From CAZAMB01 sp964486335 (lineage in GTDB: Bacteria > Planctomycetota > Phycisphaerae > UBA1845), in NCBI GenBank assembly GCA_964486335.1, contig CAZAMB010000010.1, positions 62,001 through 126,000 of the forward strand: DNA of 64,000 nucleotides, read 5' to 3'. This document shows, one piece after another, positions 1 through 9,600 of the stretch. The number at the start of each line of letters is the position of its first letter. Positions within the stretch are counted from its first letter, which is position 1. The notes under the pieces were generated by a model, which was not told where the DNA came from, searched no databases, and worked only from the letters and a program-made list of their open reading frames with translations. A program made the position numbers and the translations under genes.

Positions 1-898
1 CGAAAAACTCTGCGAAGCGCTGGCACGACGGACATTCGAAATCGCTGAATACAACCACGTCCAGCACCGGCCCGGCCGTCGCCGATGAAAAATAGCGAAC
101 CGGATCATCCTCTCGACGAGAGATCTCGCGCTTCTCGGAAAGCTGCCAGTTCTTGTACAACCTGTCCGAATCCCCCTTGATCCGATTCACGGCCGCAAGA
201 ATTGCCTTGTACTCGGTGTCGGCCGCCAGCGCCTTGTGACGCCAGGTCTTCAACCCCAGCGAATTCAAATGTGCATAAAGAACGACGGCAATCACCAACG
301 TTGTCATCACAACGGCACGAAGAGACGGTCGCTGCTCTCGCCGGGTGACCGCAATGCCATCGAGAGCAGATCGGCCGGCATCTGTTGGCTGAGAAAGGCC
401 CGACGACTCCGACTTTCGCGGCCACAACAGCACGAAACCGAGGGCAATGAGCAAATTAAGCCCGTGCGTCACGAGACACCACGGACACCACTCACCGAGC
501 ACTCGGTACATGATGAACGTAAAATAGCCAGACCCCGCGAGACCCGCGCCGACGAACCCAAGCGGCGCCAGATGCCATCGCCGACGATCAAAAGTAGGAG
601 CTCCGACACCAATGAGCCAAACCAATAGGGTTGAGTAATACACGAGTCCAAGGAAGGCCGTTGGGAATCGCGCGACTTTGTCGGGTTTGTCCGGGTTCTT
701 CGGCGGAAAATAGCTATAGGGGCTGGCCAGCACTTTCGCACAATTCGCATCGCCCGGCTTGGCGTCGTCCGAGCAGCCCGCATCAAACCACGCCATCCCC
801 GACGACCCGCTCACATGCTTGTTCAGCAGGTTGTAGCAGATGACTGCCGCGACGACTGCCAGCAATCCGGTCACGACTGTGATCGTTTTTCTGAACAT
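1..898 (-). CDS. VKOR-thioredoxin fusion (3' end cut by window edge)
   Basis: The ATG at 898 opens a frame that stays open to the left edge for 299 codons, so the C-terminus lies outside the window. The N-terminal part has several hydrophobic segments and the vitamin K epoxide reductase (VKOR) pattern: a loop cysteine pair (C42, C53) and a CPWC redox motif at residues 138-141. After a further membrane segment near 193-210 comes a thioredoxin/DsbA-like start with CPSC at 289-292. In known bacterial VKOR-Trx fusions the two halves pass electrons from periplasmic thiols to quinone to make disulfide bonds. That role is inferred here from the motifs. No Shine-Dalgarno site is visible; a -10-like hexamer sits 6 nt upstream, suggesting a leaderless mRNA. 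It is divergent from mgtE. Confidence 0.88.
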   Translation of the reverse strand, partial: MFRKTITVVTGLLAVVAAVICYNLLNKHVSGSSGMAWFDAGCSDDAKPGDANCAKVLASPYSYFPPKNPDKPDKVARFPTAFLGLVYYSTLLVWLIGVGAPTFDRRRWHLAPLGFVGAGLAGSGYFTFIMYRVLGEWCPWCLVTHGLNLLIALGFVLLWPRKSESSGLSQPTDAGRSALDGIAVTRREQRPSLRAVVMTTLVIAVVLYAHLNSLGLKTWRHKALAADTEYKAILAAVNRIKGDSDRLYKNWQLSEKREISRREDDPVRYFSSATAGPVLDVVVFSDFECPSCQRFAEFF

Positions 899-904
899 GT
901 CGGC

Positions 905-932
905 ATGGTAATCTTTCGGATTCGTTTGGGAA
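905..932 (-). promoter_or_regulatory. Putative promoter of VKOR-thioredoxin gene
   Basis: On the minus strand a -35-like TTCCCA (927-932) is followed after 16 nt by TACCAT (905-910), each matching the sigma-70 consensus at four of six positions. Only 6 nt separate the -10 from the ATG at 898, so transcription would start at or next to the start codon. Confidence 0.4.
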
Positions 933-1005
933 GTAACGAAGTGGTAAGCTGGTAGTCTGAAACAAACTTCCTTCGAATCGATCGCCGCACGGAAGGCCGA
1001 CGCGC

Positions 1006-2385
1006 ATGTTTGGAAAACTGATAGGCCCCGACATTGTCGAGATGATCGCCGAGCGTCGATTCGGCGAGCTTCGCCGCAGCATCATGGCCTTGTCTCCGCC
1101 GATCGTCGCCGAAGTCTTCGACGATATCGCCTCCGAGGATGTCGCCGTCATTTTTCGCGTACTCCCACGCGAATTCGCTGCGGACATCTTTGAGTATCTG
1201 CCGTTTGAGACTCAGGAATCCTTGCTCCGCAGCCTTGGCAACGAGCACGTCGCGGCCATTCTCGACGAGATGGCCCCCGATGACCGGACGGCCCTGCTCG
1301 AAGAGCTCCCGGGATCCGCGACCCGCCGACTGCTGGAACTGCTCTCACCGGAAGAACGGCGCATCGCCAAGCAACTGCTCGGATATCCTGAGGACTCCGT
1401 CGGTCGGCGGATGACGCCCGACTACGTTGCCGCCCGCGCCGATTGGACGGTCGCGCAGGTCATGGAGCACATTCGCAAAGTCGGCCGCGACAAGGAAACG
1501 CTGAACGTCATCTACATCGTGGACGAAAAAGGCCGGTTGATCGACGAAGTCAAACTGCGAGAGCTTGTGCTCTTTGAACCGGAGAACCGACTCGCCGACA
1601 AGATGGACCGCGATTTCTTCGCCCTCCGCGCCGATCAGGATCAGGAAGAGGCCGTTCAGGCGTTCCGCGACCTGGATCGCGTGGCCTTGCCCGTCGTCGA
1701 TTCGTCCGGGTTGCTTGTCGGCATTGTCACGGTCGACGATGTGCTCGATGTCGCTGAAGAGGAGGCCACAGAAGATATTCAGAAAATGGCCGCCGTTCAA
1801 GCGCTCGAAGCCCCCTACATGGAAGTTCCCTATTTGACGATGGTGCGCAAGCGCGTCATTCCCCTTTCGCTCCTGTTCTTCGGCGGAACCCTCACTGCAA
1901 CGGCGATGGGGTTTTTCGGCGAGGAACTCCAGCGGGCCGAGTTTCTCGCGTTGTTCATTCCGCTGATCATCGGCACGGGCGGAAACACCGGTTCGCAGGC
2001 GTCGTCGCTCATTGTTCGCGCGCTGGCCCTCGGCGAAGTCCAGCCTGCCGACTGGTGGAGCGTGCTCGTGCGCGAGTGGTTTTCCGGGATCGCCATGGGC
2101 ACCGTGCTGGGAGCAGTAGTGTTGGTGGGTGTCTGGTTTTGGCCTTGGAGCGATGAGTCAATTCGCCCCCACACGACCATGCTGGCCTTTACCGTCGCAG
2201 CAGCCATTCTCGGCGTCGTCACCTACGGCACGCTGGTCGGCGCGATGCTGCCATTGTTCCTGCGGCGCGTACGGCTTGATCCCGCGGTGTCATCCGCCCC
2301 GTTCGTCGCCACTCTCGTTGACGTGACTGGAATCGTCATCTACTTTTCAATCGCGGCCATCATGCTCCGAGGTTCATTGTTGTGA
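1006..2385 (+). CDS. mgtE: Magnesium transporter MgtE
   Basis: Inner-membrane Mg2+ channel/transporter gated by cytosolic magnesium. At 459 aa the length is standard. The order is an acidic helical MgtE_N domain (about 25-130), two CBS domains (about 137-255), a connecting helix, then five membrane segments from about residue 285. The pore signature GGNTGSQASS falls near 325-334, and the last segments carry DPAVSSAPF and VDVTGIVIYF, with the conserved acidic residue of the family. A GGAAGG sequence about 10 nt before the ATG is a reasonable ribosome binding site. The 107-bp upstream gap is too short for an M-box riboswitch and shows none. Confidence 0.97.
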   Translation: MFGKLIGPDIVEMIAERRFGELRRSIMALSPPIVAEVFDDIASEDVAVIFRVLPREFAADIFEYLPFETQESLLRSLGNEHVAAILDEMAPDDRTALLEELPGSATRRLLELLSPEERRIAKQLLGYPEDSVGRRMTPDYVAARADWTVAQVMEHIRKVGRDKETLNVIYIVDEKGRLIDEVKLRELVLFEPENRLADKMDRDFFALRADQDQEEAVQAFRDLDRVALPVVDSSGLLVGIVTVDDVLDVAEEEATEDIQKMAAVQALEAPYMEVPYLTMVRKRVIPLSLLFFGGTLTATAMGFFGEELQRAEFLALFIPLIIGTGGNTGSQASSLIVRALALGEVQPADWWSVLVREWFSGIAMGTVLGAVVLVGVWFWPWSDESIRPHTTMLAFTVAAAILGVVTYGTLVGAMLPLFLRRVRLDPAVSSAPFVATLVDVTGIVIYFSIAAIMLRGSLL

Positions 2386-2485
2386 CGATCAAGCACCTTC
2401 AATCGACAACCATCCTCGAACGATCGTCTTAGGGCAATCAATCGCGTTCAATGTTGTTGACCCCACCTGTCGCAGGTCATTCGGC

Positions 2486-2514
2486 TTGCCAATGTTCTCC
2501 GCCAGCCCTAACCT
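2486..2514 (+). promoter_or_regulatory. Putative panB promoter, leaderless type
   Basis: TTGCCA (2486-2491, five of six consensus positions), a 17-nt spacer and TAACCT (2509-2514) lie directly before panB. The -10 is 7 nt from the ATG at 2522. The spacer overlaps the earlier in-frame TTG/ATG codons, which argues that translation starts at 2522. Confidence 0.5.
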
Positions 2515-2521
2515 ACCTTCG

Positions 2522-3397
2522 ATGACGTCCGCACGCGCAAAGGTCACCCTCCTTACCCTGCAATCCCGAAAACGGGACGGGAGAAAAATCTCCATGGTGA
2601 CCTGTTACGATTATTCGACAGCCCGGTTGATCGAGGAAGCGGAGATTGACTCGATTCTTGTCGGTGACACGTACGCCGAAGTGTGCCTGGGGCATTCGAC
2701 CACGCTGCCGATGTCCCTCGATCACCTCGTCACGATCGCTGAAGCCGTTCGCCGCGGTGCGCCGTCGGCCTTTTTGGTCGGCGACATGCCATACCTAAGT
2801 TACCAGGTTTGTGAGAAGGAAGCGATCCGCAACGCCGGACTATTCATGGCTCGCGCTGGGTGCGATTGTGTCAAAGTGGAAGTAGATCGGCGCCTTTTGA
2901 AGACCGTCGAAGCGATGGCGTCTGCGACTATCCCCGTCATGGCCCACTTGGGGTTGAAGCCGCAGTCCATACAATCCGTGGGCGGGTACCGCATTCAGGG
3001 CAAGTCAGCGGCAACCGCGAAGCAGTTGATCGAAGATGCCAAGATGATGGAGTCAGCCGGCGCGATGGCACTACTGCTTGAGGCTGTCCCTTCGGAAGTC
3101 GCGGCGATCATTACAAAGCGTGCTTCGGTGCCGGTCATCGGAATTGTCGCGGGTCCGGACGTGGACGGTCAAGTAGTGGTTTTTCACGATATGGTTGGGT
3201 ACGGTGGAGGTCACCCCCCAAGATCCACCAAGCGATACGCGGAGTTGCATGACTTATTGGTCGGCGCGTTCAGAACCTACGCATATGAAGTTGCGGACGG
3301 AAAGTTTCCGTCAACAGACAACAGCGTAGCGATGGATCCTTCGGAACTCACCAAACTTCGCGCCGCGCTGGATCATTTCGATCGTCCACGCGTGTAA
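2522..3397 (+). CDS. panB: 3-methyl-2-oxobutanoate hydroxymethyltransferase
   Basis: First committed enzyme of pantothenate (vitamin B5) synthesis. It transfers a hydroxymethyl group from 5,10-methylene-THF to 2-oxoisovalerate in the cytoplasm. The protein is a typical PanB TIM barrel: metal-binding aspartates in VGDTYAE and VGDMPY, the KVE motif after the CD segment, VMAHLGLKPQ, and the catalytic glutamate in LLEAVPSEVA. The C-terminal part keeps HDMVGYGGGHPPR. I start at the ATG at 2522 (291 aa), not the in-frame TTG at 2486, because a promoter-like -35/-10 pair overlaps that region and 2522 fits the usual N-terminus. No other pan gene is in the window. Confidence 0.95.
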   Translation: MTSARAKVTLLTLQSRKRDGRKISMVTCYDYSTARLIEEAEIDSILVGDTYAEVCLGHSTTLPMSLDHLVTIAEAVRRGAPSAFLVGDMPYLSYQVCEKEAIRNAGLFMARAGCDCVKVEVDRRLLKTVEAMASATIPVMAHLGLKPQSIQSVGGYRIQGKSAATAKQLIEDAKMMESAGAMALLLEAVPSEVAAIITKRASVPVIGIVAGPDVDGQVVVFHDMVGYGGGHPPRSTKRYAELHDLLVGAFRTYAYEVADGKFPSTDNSVAMDPSELTKLRAALDHFDRPRV

Positions 3398-3436
3398 TCC
3401 GCCTTTTTCGCGATGTTCCATCGAAGCGGCTTCTTC

Positions 3437-3464
3437 TTGACTTTCCGCGGTTGATTGCTACGGT
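3437..3464 (+). promoter_or_regulatory. Putative promoter of bifunctional nuclease gene
   Basis: TTGACT (3437-3442), 16-nt spacer, TACGGT (3459-3464). The -35 matches five of six consensus bases. A leader of about 20 nt would follow, with a GGGAA ribosome-binding-like sequence before the ATG at 3492. Confidence 0.5.
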
Positions 3465-3491
3465 GACGATCGATCATCGGGAATATCGCTT

Positions 3492-3890
3492 ATGCTCGTC
3501 AAAATGAGTCTGGCGCGGATTGTTATCGTGGACTCAGAAGACGAGAAGATGTCCATGATCGTCCTTCGCGAGGTCGATGGCGAGCGTGCGTTTCCGATTT
3601 TGATCGGTGTTCATGAAGCGTATGCGATTGACCGCCGGCTCAAGGGCATTCCAGTACAAAGGCCGTTGACGCATGACCTTGTCGAACGAATGATCGAGCA
3701 ACTCGATTGCCATCTGGAGCAGATTGTGATCAACGAACTTCGAGATTCGACGTTTTACGCCAAGCTTGTCCTGCGGCGCAACGGCGAACTCCTCGAGATT
3801 GATTCACGGCCCTCCGATGCGATCGCCGTAGGCGCCGGAACGCCGACCCCGATCTTCGTCGATGATTCCGTTCTCAAAGATGTCTGCTAA
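3492..3890 (+). CDS. Bifunctional nuclease family protein (DUF151)
   Basis: This 132-aa protein is essentially one BFN/DUF151 domain: an N-terminal beta-rich part with the LREVDGERAFPILIG pattern, then the conserved stretch ending in IDSRPSDAIAVG. Related plant and thermophile proteins show DNase/RNase activity, but in most bacteria the physiological role is unknown. The downstream GHMP-type gene begins 15 nt after the stop, so the two are probably co-transcribed. The start is supported by GGGAA about 9 nt upstream and a -35/-10 pair before it. Confidence 0.9.
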   Translation: MLVKMSLARIVIVDSEDEKMSMIVLREVDGERAFPILIGVHEAYAIDRRLKGIPVQRPLTHDLVERMIEQLDCHLEQIVINELRDSTFYAKLVLRRNGELLEIDSRPSDAIAVGAGTPTPIFVDDSVLKDVC

Positions 3891-3905
3891 GTTTTCGAGC
3901 GCGGG

Positions 3906-5369
3906 TTGAAACGGATGAAGCTGGAAGAAAACAAACTGGCGTTCGGCAGTCGAACCGACGCGCCAAGCCAACCCGCGGTCGCCGCGGATTCCGCATCGCC
4001 GGTGATGGCCGAAGTGGGCCGGCGACTTCTCGGAAACTCTCCGCGCTTCGTCGGCATCGCCCCCGGTCGCTTTGATATCATGGGTGGCCTGGCGGATTAT
4101 ACCGGAGCTCTCGTACTGGGCATTCCACTGAATGAGCATGCCTGTGTCGCTGCCCAGGAACGCCAGGATGGGATCATCTCGGTCGTTTTTACCGATGTCG
4201 AAGGTCGCAATGGCAGCGGCGGCGTCGAGATTCCGCTCCGGTCGCTTCGCGGCGACGATGCGCGGTGGATCACGCCGGAGGCTGGACGCAACCTGATCGG
4301 CCTGACCCATGGCAACGCCGAAACGTGCGTCGTGGGCACCATCGTTGAAGCGTTCCGAGCCGGACTTTTCCCAACGCTTGAGACTGGTTTGTCAATCTCA
4401 TTGTCCACGACGCTGGAGGGCGTGGATGGAAGCGGTCGCCATGCCGCCATCGCGGCTGCGGTGCTGACAGCAGTCGCCGGGCTATGCGGTCAGGGACTGG
4501 AACCTCAGCAGGCGACTGCGATTTGCGAGGCGGCCGAGCAAAACTGGCTGGGGATTCCGACGGGACCAGCCGACGCGGTAACTTCCCTGTTGGGCGAACC
4601 CGGCGTCGTATCCCAGTTTCGCTGCGACGCTCGAACGATGTGCGGATCGCTGCGCCTCCCCGATCATCTGCGCTTGGTCGCGATTCACCTCGGTGCGAAA
4701 TCGGACGGATTACTCGACCGGTATGCAGATGTTCGCACGACGAGTTTCATGGGCCGTTTGCTCATCGATCGAATCGTACGTCACGATGGTCTGTATAAGG
4801 ATCAATGGCGGGGATTCTTGTCCCGCGTCTCCGTGGGCGATTTTGTTGAGCGTTTTCGCGATCGCCTTCCAACCCGGCTCAAGGGATCGGATTTCCTTGC
4901 CCATTTCGGCGAGACGGGCGATCCATTGACGTCCATTGATCCCGACGCCACATATCGCATTCGGTCGCGAACGGAACATCACGTTTACGAACACAACCGG
5001 TCGCGGCAGTTTGTCGAGGCCATCTCGCGCGCGGCGCGCACCCGGGACCGCCGAGCTCTGCTCGAAGCCGGAGAGATCATGTTTGCGTCTCATTGGAGTT
5101 TCGGCCAACGCTGCGGCCTCGGAAGCATCGAAGCTGATGCGTTGGTCACGCTGCTTCGACAACATGGGGAATCATCGGGAATCTTCGGCGCCAGGATCAC
5201 ATCCCGCGGTTGTGGCGGGATTGTGGGCGTCCTGTGTGACGATGGGGATCGAACACACGCGGCTCTTTCCCTCGCCTTGAGCGATTACGCCCGAAAAACC
5301 GGGTGTCATGCCCGCGTCTTGAGCGGGTCGCGGGAAGGTTCGATGATCAGTGGGCCGATGCGAGTCTAG
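3906..5369 (+). CDS. Arabinokinase/galactokinase-like GHMP protein, divergent ATP motif
   Basis: Sugar-1-kinase fold of the GHMP superfamily, 487 aa. Motif 1, APGRFDIMGGLADYTG (about 52-67), resembles plant L-arabinokinase more than galactokinase. Other arabinokinase-like blocks follow: a DHLRLVAIHLG stretch, MGRLLIDRI, a C-terminal GLGS-type segment, and motif 3 as GARITSRGCGGIVGV near 428-442. Motif 2, normally a GxGxSSSA phosphate loop, is reduced to GVDGSGRHAA (about 172-181), and the CGxMDQ segment that carries the catalytic aspartate reads TGPADAV (D223 is the only candidate). It may be an unusual kinase or a non-catalytic relative. It follows the nuclease gene by 15 nt and converges on the ppiC-like gene. 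Confidence 0.75.
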   Translation: MKRMKLEENKLAFGSRTDAPSQPAVAADSASPVMAEVGRRLLGNSPRFVGIAPGRFDIMGGLADYTGALVLGIPLNEHACVAAQERQDGIISVVFTDVEGRNGSGGVEIPLRSLRGDDARWITPEAGRNLIGLTHGNAETCVVGTIVEAFRAGLFPTLETGLSISLSTTLEGVDGSGRHAAIAAAVLTAVAGLCGQGLEPQQATAICEAAEQNWLGIPTGPADAVTSLLGEPGVVSQFRCDARTMCGSLRLPDHLRLVAIHLGAKSDGLLDRYADVRTTSFMGRLLIDRIVRHDGLYKDQWRGFLSRVSVGDFVERFRDRLPTRLKGSDFLAHFGETGDPLTSIDPDATYRIRSRTEHHVYEHNRSRQFVEAISRAARTRDRRALLEAGEIMFASHWSFGQRCGLGSIEADALVTLLRQHGESSGIFGARITSRGCGGIVGVLCDDGDRTHAALSLALSDYARKTGCHARVLSGSREGSMISGPMRV

Positions 5370-5417
5370 ACTCGGCGATGCTAGAGAGGCGGACAAGGCG
5401 CCGAAAACAGTTCAAAA

Positions 5418-6623
5418 TCATCGCGCGCTGGTCAAGTCCAGCGCAGCCGCGATAAGCCCGGCGTGAAATCGCTCCAGATTCTTCGGTTCGATTCGAGCGT
5501 TCCCGCGCAGTTCCACGACAAGTTCCGCGACCCTGCGGTTGAATTCCCGACGAAACACTTCGTCTCGAATGCGCGGTTGAACGGACGCGAAGTCAGGCGT
5601 AACGGCTGGGCGGTGCTCGTCACAATGGACGATGAAAAAATCATCCGGCGTTTCGATGATTCCGCTCGTTTGGCCTGAGTCCAGGGACTCTAGCACGCGG
5701 ACAGCCGGCTGAAACCGCTCGCGCACGCCGTCGGCGGTAATCCAGCCCCAAGCGCCGCCTTCTTCAGCATGAATCCCCTGTGAGTACTTCTTGGCCACCT
5801 CCGCAAAAGTCGCCCCCGCACGAATTTCCGCATACGCCGCATCGATTCGCTTTCGAGCCTCGACACGCGCCGCTTCCGACTGTTCCCTCGTTGGCTCTAC
5901 CAAGTCACTCGGAAGAAACTCCACGATACGAACGTTAATCAGCGACATGCTCCGCCGTGATGGCTCTCGCCAACTCTCGACGCCGTTTTGAAAGGCCTTA
6001 TGGAGCTGCGCCCGAGTCGGCTCCGGCACCTGCGGCCGAATCTCGCCGTCCAGATAACTGGAAATCACAATCTGTCGCTTGAGTTGATCCCGAACCGCTT
6101 CCAGCGTTCGACCCTGCTGCTCCAGTTTCCGTTCATAACGGCGCTGCACGCCGTCGTAATCCGCCGTGACCACCTTGCGGATTTCTCCGTCGGCAAACTC
6201 CTCGACCTTTTTGTCCATGCCTTCGGGCATCCGGAGCTTGGCCCGTTGATACAACAGCACTTCGGCGATCTTGTCGGTGATAAGCTGGACGGCACGATCC
6301 TGGACGTACGTCCGAAACTGCGCCGGCGACAGCGTTCGCGACTTGGCGTCCAGTTCCTCGCGGATTTCATTCCACAAATCGACGGCCTCAACCGTCTCTC
6401 CCTGAACGCGCATTCGCGTCACCGGCGAGTCATCATTCGGCGATTCAGAGATCGTCGCCGTACGAGACGCCGACGGAGTTTGCGCAGTGGATCGTGATTT
6501 GTTCGACGAGTTTCCGACGGGCGAATTGCATCCCGCCAAAAGGAACATCACGACGGCCGGAAGAACCGGCGATTCCAGCCAGAAAGTCCGCGCGCGCCGA
6601 CCTGATTCCATCCCTCGTTTCAT
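5418..6623 (-). CDS. SurA/PpiC-type peptidyl-prolyl isomerase lipoprotein
   Basis: Probable periplasmic chaperone/foldase anchored as a lipoprotein. The N-terminus has a basic region, a hydrophobic stretch and a lipobox LLAGC with C32, followed by a Ser/Thr-rich linker. A SurA_N-like helical domain spans about 75-190 and a parvulin (rotamase) domain about 225-340, with FAEVAKKYSQG, GGAWGWI and FFIVHCDEHRP. The 401-aa length suits a single-parvulin SurA-like protein. The start codon overlaps the mfd stop (ATGA, 6620-6623), so it is translated with mfd as the downstream gene of one unit. Clients are unknown. Confidence 0.88.
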   Translation of the reverse strand: MKRGMESGRRARTFWLESPVLPAVVMFLLAGCNSPVGNSSNKSRSTAQTPSASRTATISESPNDDSPVTRMRVQGETVEAVDLWNEIREELDAKSRTLSPAQFRTYVQDRAVQLITDKIAEVLLYQRAKLRMPEGMDKKVEEFADGEIRKVVTADYDGVQRRYERKLEQQGRTLEAVRDQLKRQIVISSYLDGEIRPQVPEPTRAQLHKAFQNGVESWREPSRRSMSLINVRIVEFLPSDLVEPTREQSEAARVEARKRIDAAYAEIRAGATFAEVAKKYSQGIHAEEGGAWGWITADGVRERFQPAVRVLESLDSGQTSGIIETPDDFFIVHCDEHRPAVTPDFASVQPRIRDEVFRREFNRRVAELVVELRGNARIEPKNLERFHAGLIAAALDLTSAR

Positions 6624-9600
6624 CCAACGGGCTCCTTGCGTTGAGACGCCTTACCAAGCATTCGACGCAGTACGGCCACCAGCGTTGCCGTTTCGAGATA
6701 CGATGGCGGCAACCTCAAGTGGATCGTCCGCGCGTCCGGCATTCGCACAGACCCCGGTGCGTCGACGAACAGCGGTTCGGCCATCGCCACCGATTCCACG
6801 ACGAATACGACGTCCGGCGTCCGCAGACTGATCGACGCCACTCCAAACCCACGTGCCAGCACGCGAATCTCTGCCAGCTCCAGCAAGCGCTGCATCGGTT
6901 TCGGAACCGGGCCGAACGCGTCTGCAAGGTCTCGCTCCAATTGCGCCAGATCCTCCGTCGTCCGGCATGATACTACCCGGCGATACATCTCAATACGTGC
7001 CCGATCCGAGGCGATGTAGTGTCCGGGGATCAGGGCGGCCACGTCAAGGTCGAGGTGGACCGCGGGCGGCGTCGGGTCGGGTTCATTCTTTAGTCGCCAA
7101 ACGGTCTGCTCCAACAGGCGACAGTACATTTCATATCCCACGGCTGCGATGTGGCCGCTCTGCTCCCGGCCAAGTAGATTGCCCGCGCCGCGAATCTCCA
7201 GGTCGCGCATGGCAATACGAAACCCCGCACCCAATTCGCTGAATTCCTCGATCGCCTTGAGTCGCTTGGCCGCCTTTCCCAACACCGGACGGTCTGGAGA
7301 CAGCAAAAGGTAACAGTAAGCCCGATGGCTCGCACGCCCGACGCGTCCCCGAAGCTGGTGAAGGTCGGCAAGCCCGAAACGATCGGCCCGGTTAATGAAG
7401 ATCGTGTTCACTGTCGGGATGTCGATGCCGCTCTCGATGATGGTCGTGGCCACGAGCACGTCGGCTTCACGACGCACGAATCGGTGCATCACGTCTTCCA
7501 ACTCATCGTCCTTCATCTGGCCGTGACCATGAATGACCCTTGCGTCCGGCACGATTCGGCGAATCGTGTCGGCCATGGCCGCGATGGAGTGAACGAAGTT
7601 GTGGATAAAATACACCTGCCCGTCGCGATTGAGTTCTCGAAGAATCGCGTCGCGGATGATGGATTCGTCAAAAGCTCGGACTTGCGTGGCGATCGCACGC
7701 CGATCCACCGGCGGCGTCTGAAGCGAGCTGATGTCGCGGATCCCCACGAGCGACATGTGCAGCGTGCGGGGAATTGGCGTGGCCGTCAGGGTCAGGACGT
7801 CCACCGTTTCGCGGGCGAGGCGGAGCTTCTCCTTGGCTTCAACGCCGAATCGCTGCTCCTCGTCGATCACGATCAGCCCGAGATTGGCGAACAACACGTC
7901 CTTGCTCAAAAGCCGATGCGTGCCAATCACAATATCAACTTGGCCCTTGCGAATCCGCTGAACGAGGTCCCGCTGCTCGGCCGCGCTGCGAAACCGTGAA
8001 AGGCAGCCGATCGAAAACGGATAATCCGCCATGCGGTCGCTGAACGTCCGGTAGTGCTGCTCGGCCAGCACGGTCGTCGGAACGAGTACCGCCACCTGCC
8101 GCCCAAACTCGACGACCTTAAAGGCCGCCCGCATCGCCAGTTCGGTTTTCCCATAGCCCACGTCGCCGCACACCAGCCGGTCCATCGGGCGAGTCGAAGT
8201 CAAATCGGTGCGTATTTCGCCCGCGACGAGCAGTTGATCTTCCGTCTCTTCGTAAAGAAACGCTCCTTCGAACTCTCGCTGCCACTGGGTGTCCGCCGGA
8301 TACGCCACGCCCGACGCCTGCGAGCGAGCCGCCTGAACGCGCAGGAGCGCCTCGGCAAGATCGGAAACCGAGTCAGTGACTTTCTCCTTGGTCTTGCTCC
8401 AACGTTTGCCGCCGATCGTGGAGAGCTGCGGTTTGCGACCGCCCGCCCCGATGTATTTCTGCACGAGGTCAATCTGCGAGCACGGAACATGGACGACCGC
8501 CCCCTCGGCGAATTCCAGAGTCAGAAACTCTTCCTGCTGCGACGACGCGCCTTTCCGCATCGTTTTCAGGCCGCGATAAACGGCGATCCCATGGAGAACA
8601 TGCACGACATGCTCGCCGGGCTTCAAATCCGTCCAGGAATCCAGCGTCCTTCCCGCTTCGATTCGACGTACGCGCCGGCGCTGTCGGAGACGATGAAACA
8701 ACTCATGGTGGCCGACGACAATTGTTCGAGCAGCCGTCCACTCAAATCCGCGATGAATCGTTCCGAGCAAAAGTTGAACGGCCGAAACCGTCGCGTCATC
8801 TTGTTCGACGAGCATTTCGTGCAATCGCAGCCGCTCGCCCTCGTTGTCACAAACGACGTAAACCGCGCGGTCCTTTGCCAGTTCAATTAGCTCAGAAACA
8901 GCGTCGGCAGCTCCACCTTCGAACCGGCTCAGACTGCCGACGCCGAAATCAAAAGTATCCTCGTCCGCGATGGCCGCCGACCCGAATCGGGAAACGTGTA
9001 CCTGAGTAAAAGAATCGCAGCGGGCGAGAACGTGTCGGACGTCGAACAGTCCGTCGCCGCCGCCGAGGCGCGATCGAAACGTCGTGCCCATTTCCTGGAT
9101 TTCGCGCGGCCCGTCGAGCACGACGATGCCGTCCGAAGGAAAGTAAGTCAGGAAATCGACGGGAGCATACAGCGATCGGCCTTCGATCCTCGGGACGACG
9201 GCGATCGAAAGTTTCCCCAGCGAGTCCATCGACCGCTGTGTGCCGATGTCAAACGCCCTGACCGATTCGATGACATCGTCGTCAAACTGAATCCGAAAGG
9301 GCGCAGATTCGCCGGCGACAAAAAGATCGACGATATCGCCGCGCCGCGCGACGTCCCCCGGCGATTCCACCATGTCCAGCCGCGCGAACCCGCGCTCGAC
9401 CGCCCACGCGGTCAGCCCATCTGGCGTAAGCGTGGCGCCCCGATTCAAAACAATCGTGTTTCGCGCGAGTTCTTCCGGCGACGGCACAGCCTGTATAAGC
9501 GCCTGAATCGGCACGACGATGACACGACCCGCCAACGTCGGGAGCGAACAAAGCTTCGCCCGTTCGGCCTCGATCTCGCCATCCGCCGCCCCCTCGCCGC

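Noticed and set aside
899..1005. Possible M-box riboswitch before mgtE
   Set aside because: The gap is only 107 bp and is shared with a divergent promoter; no M-box-like helices are visible.
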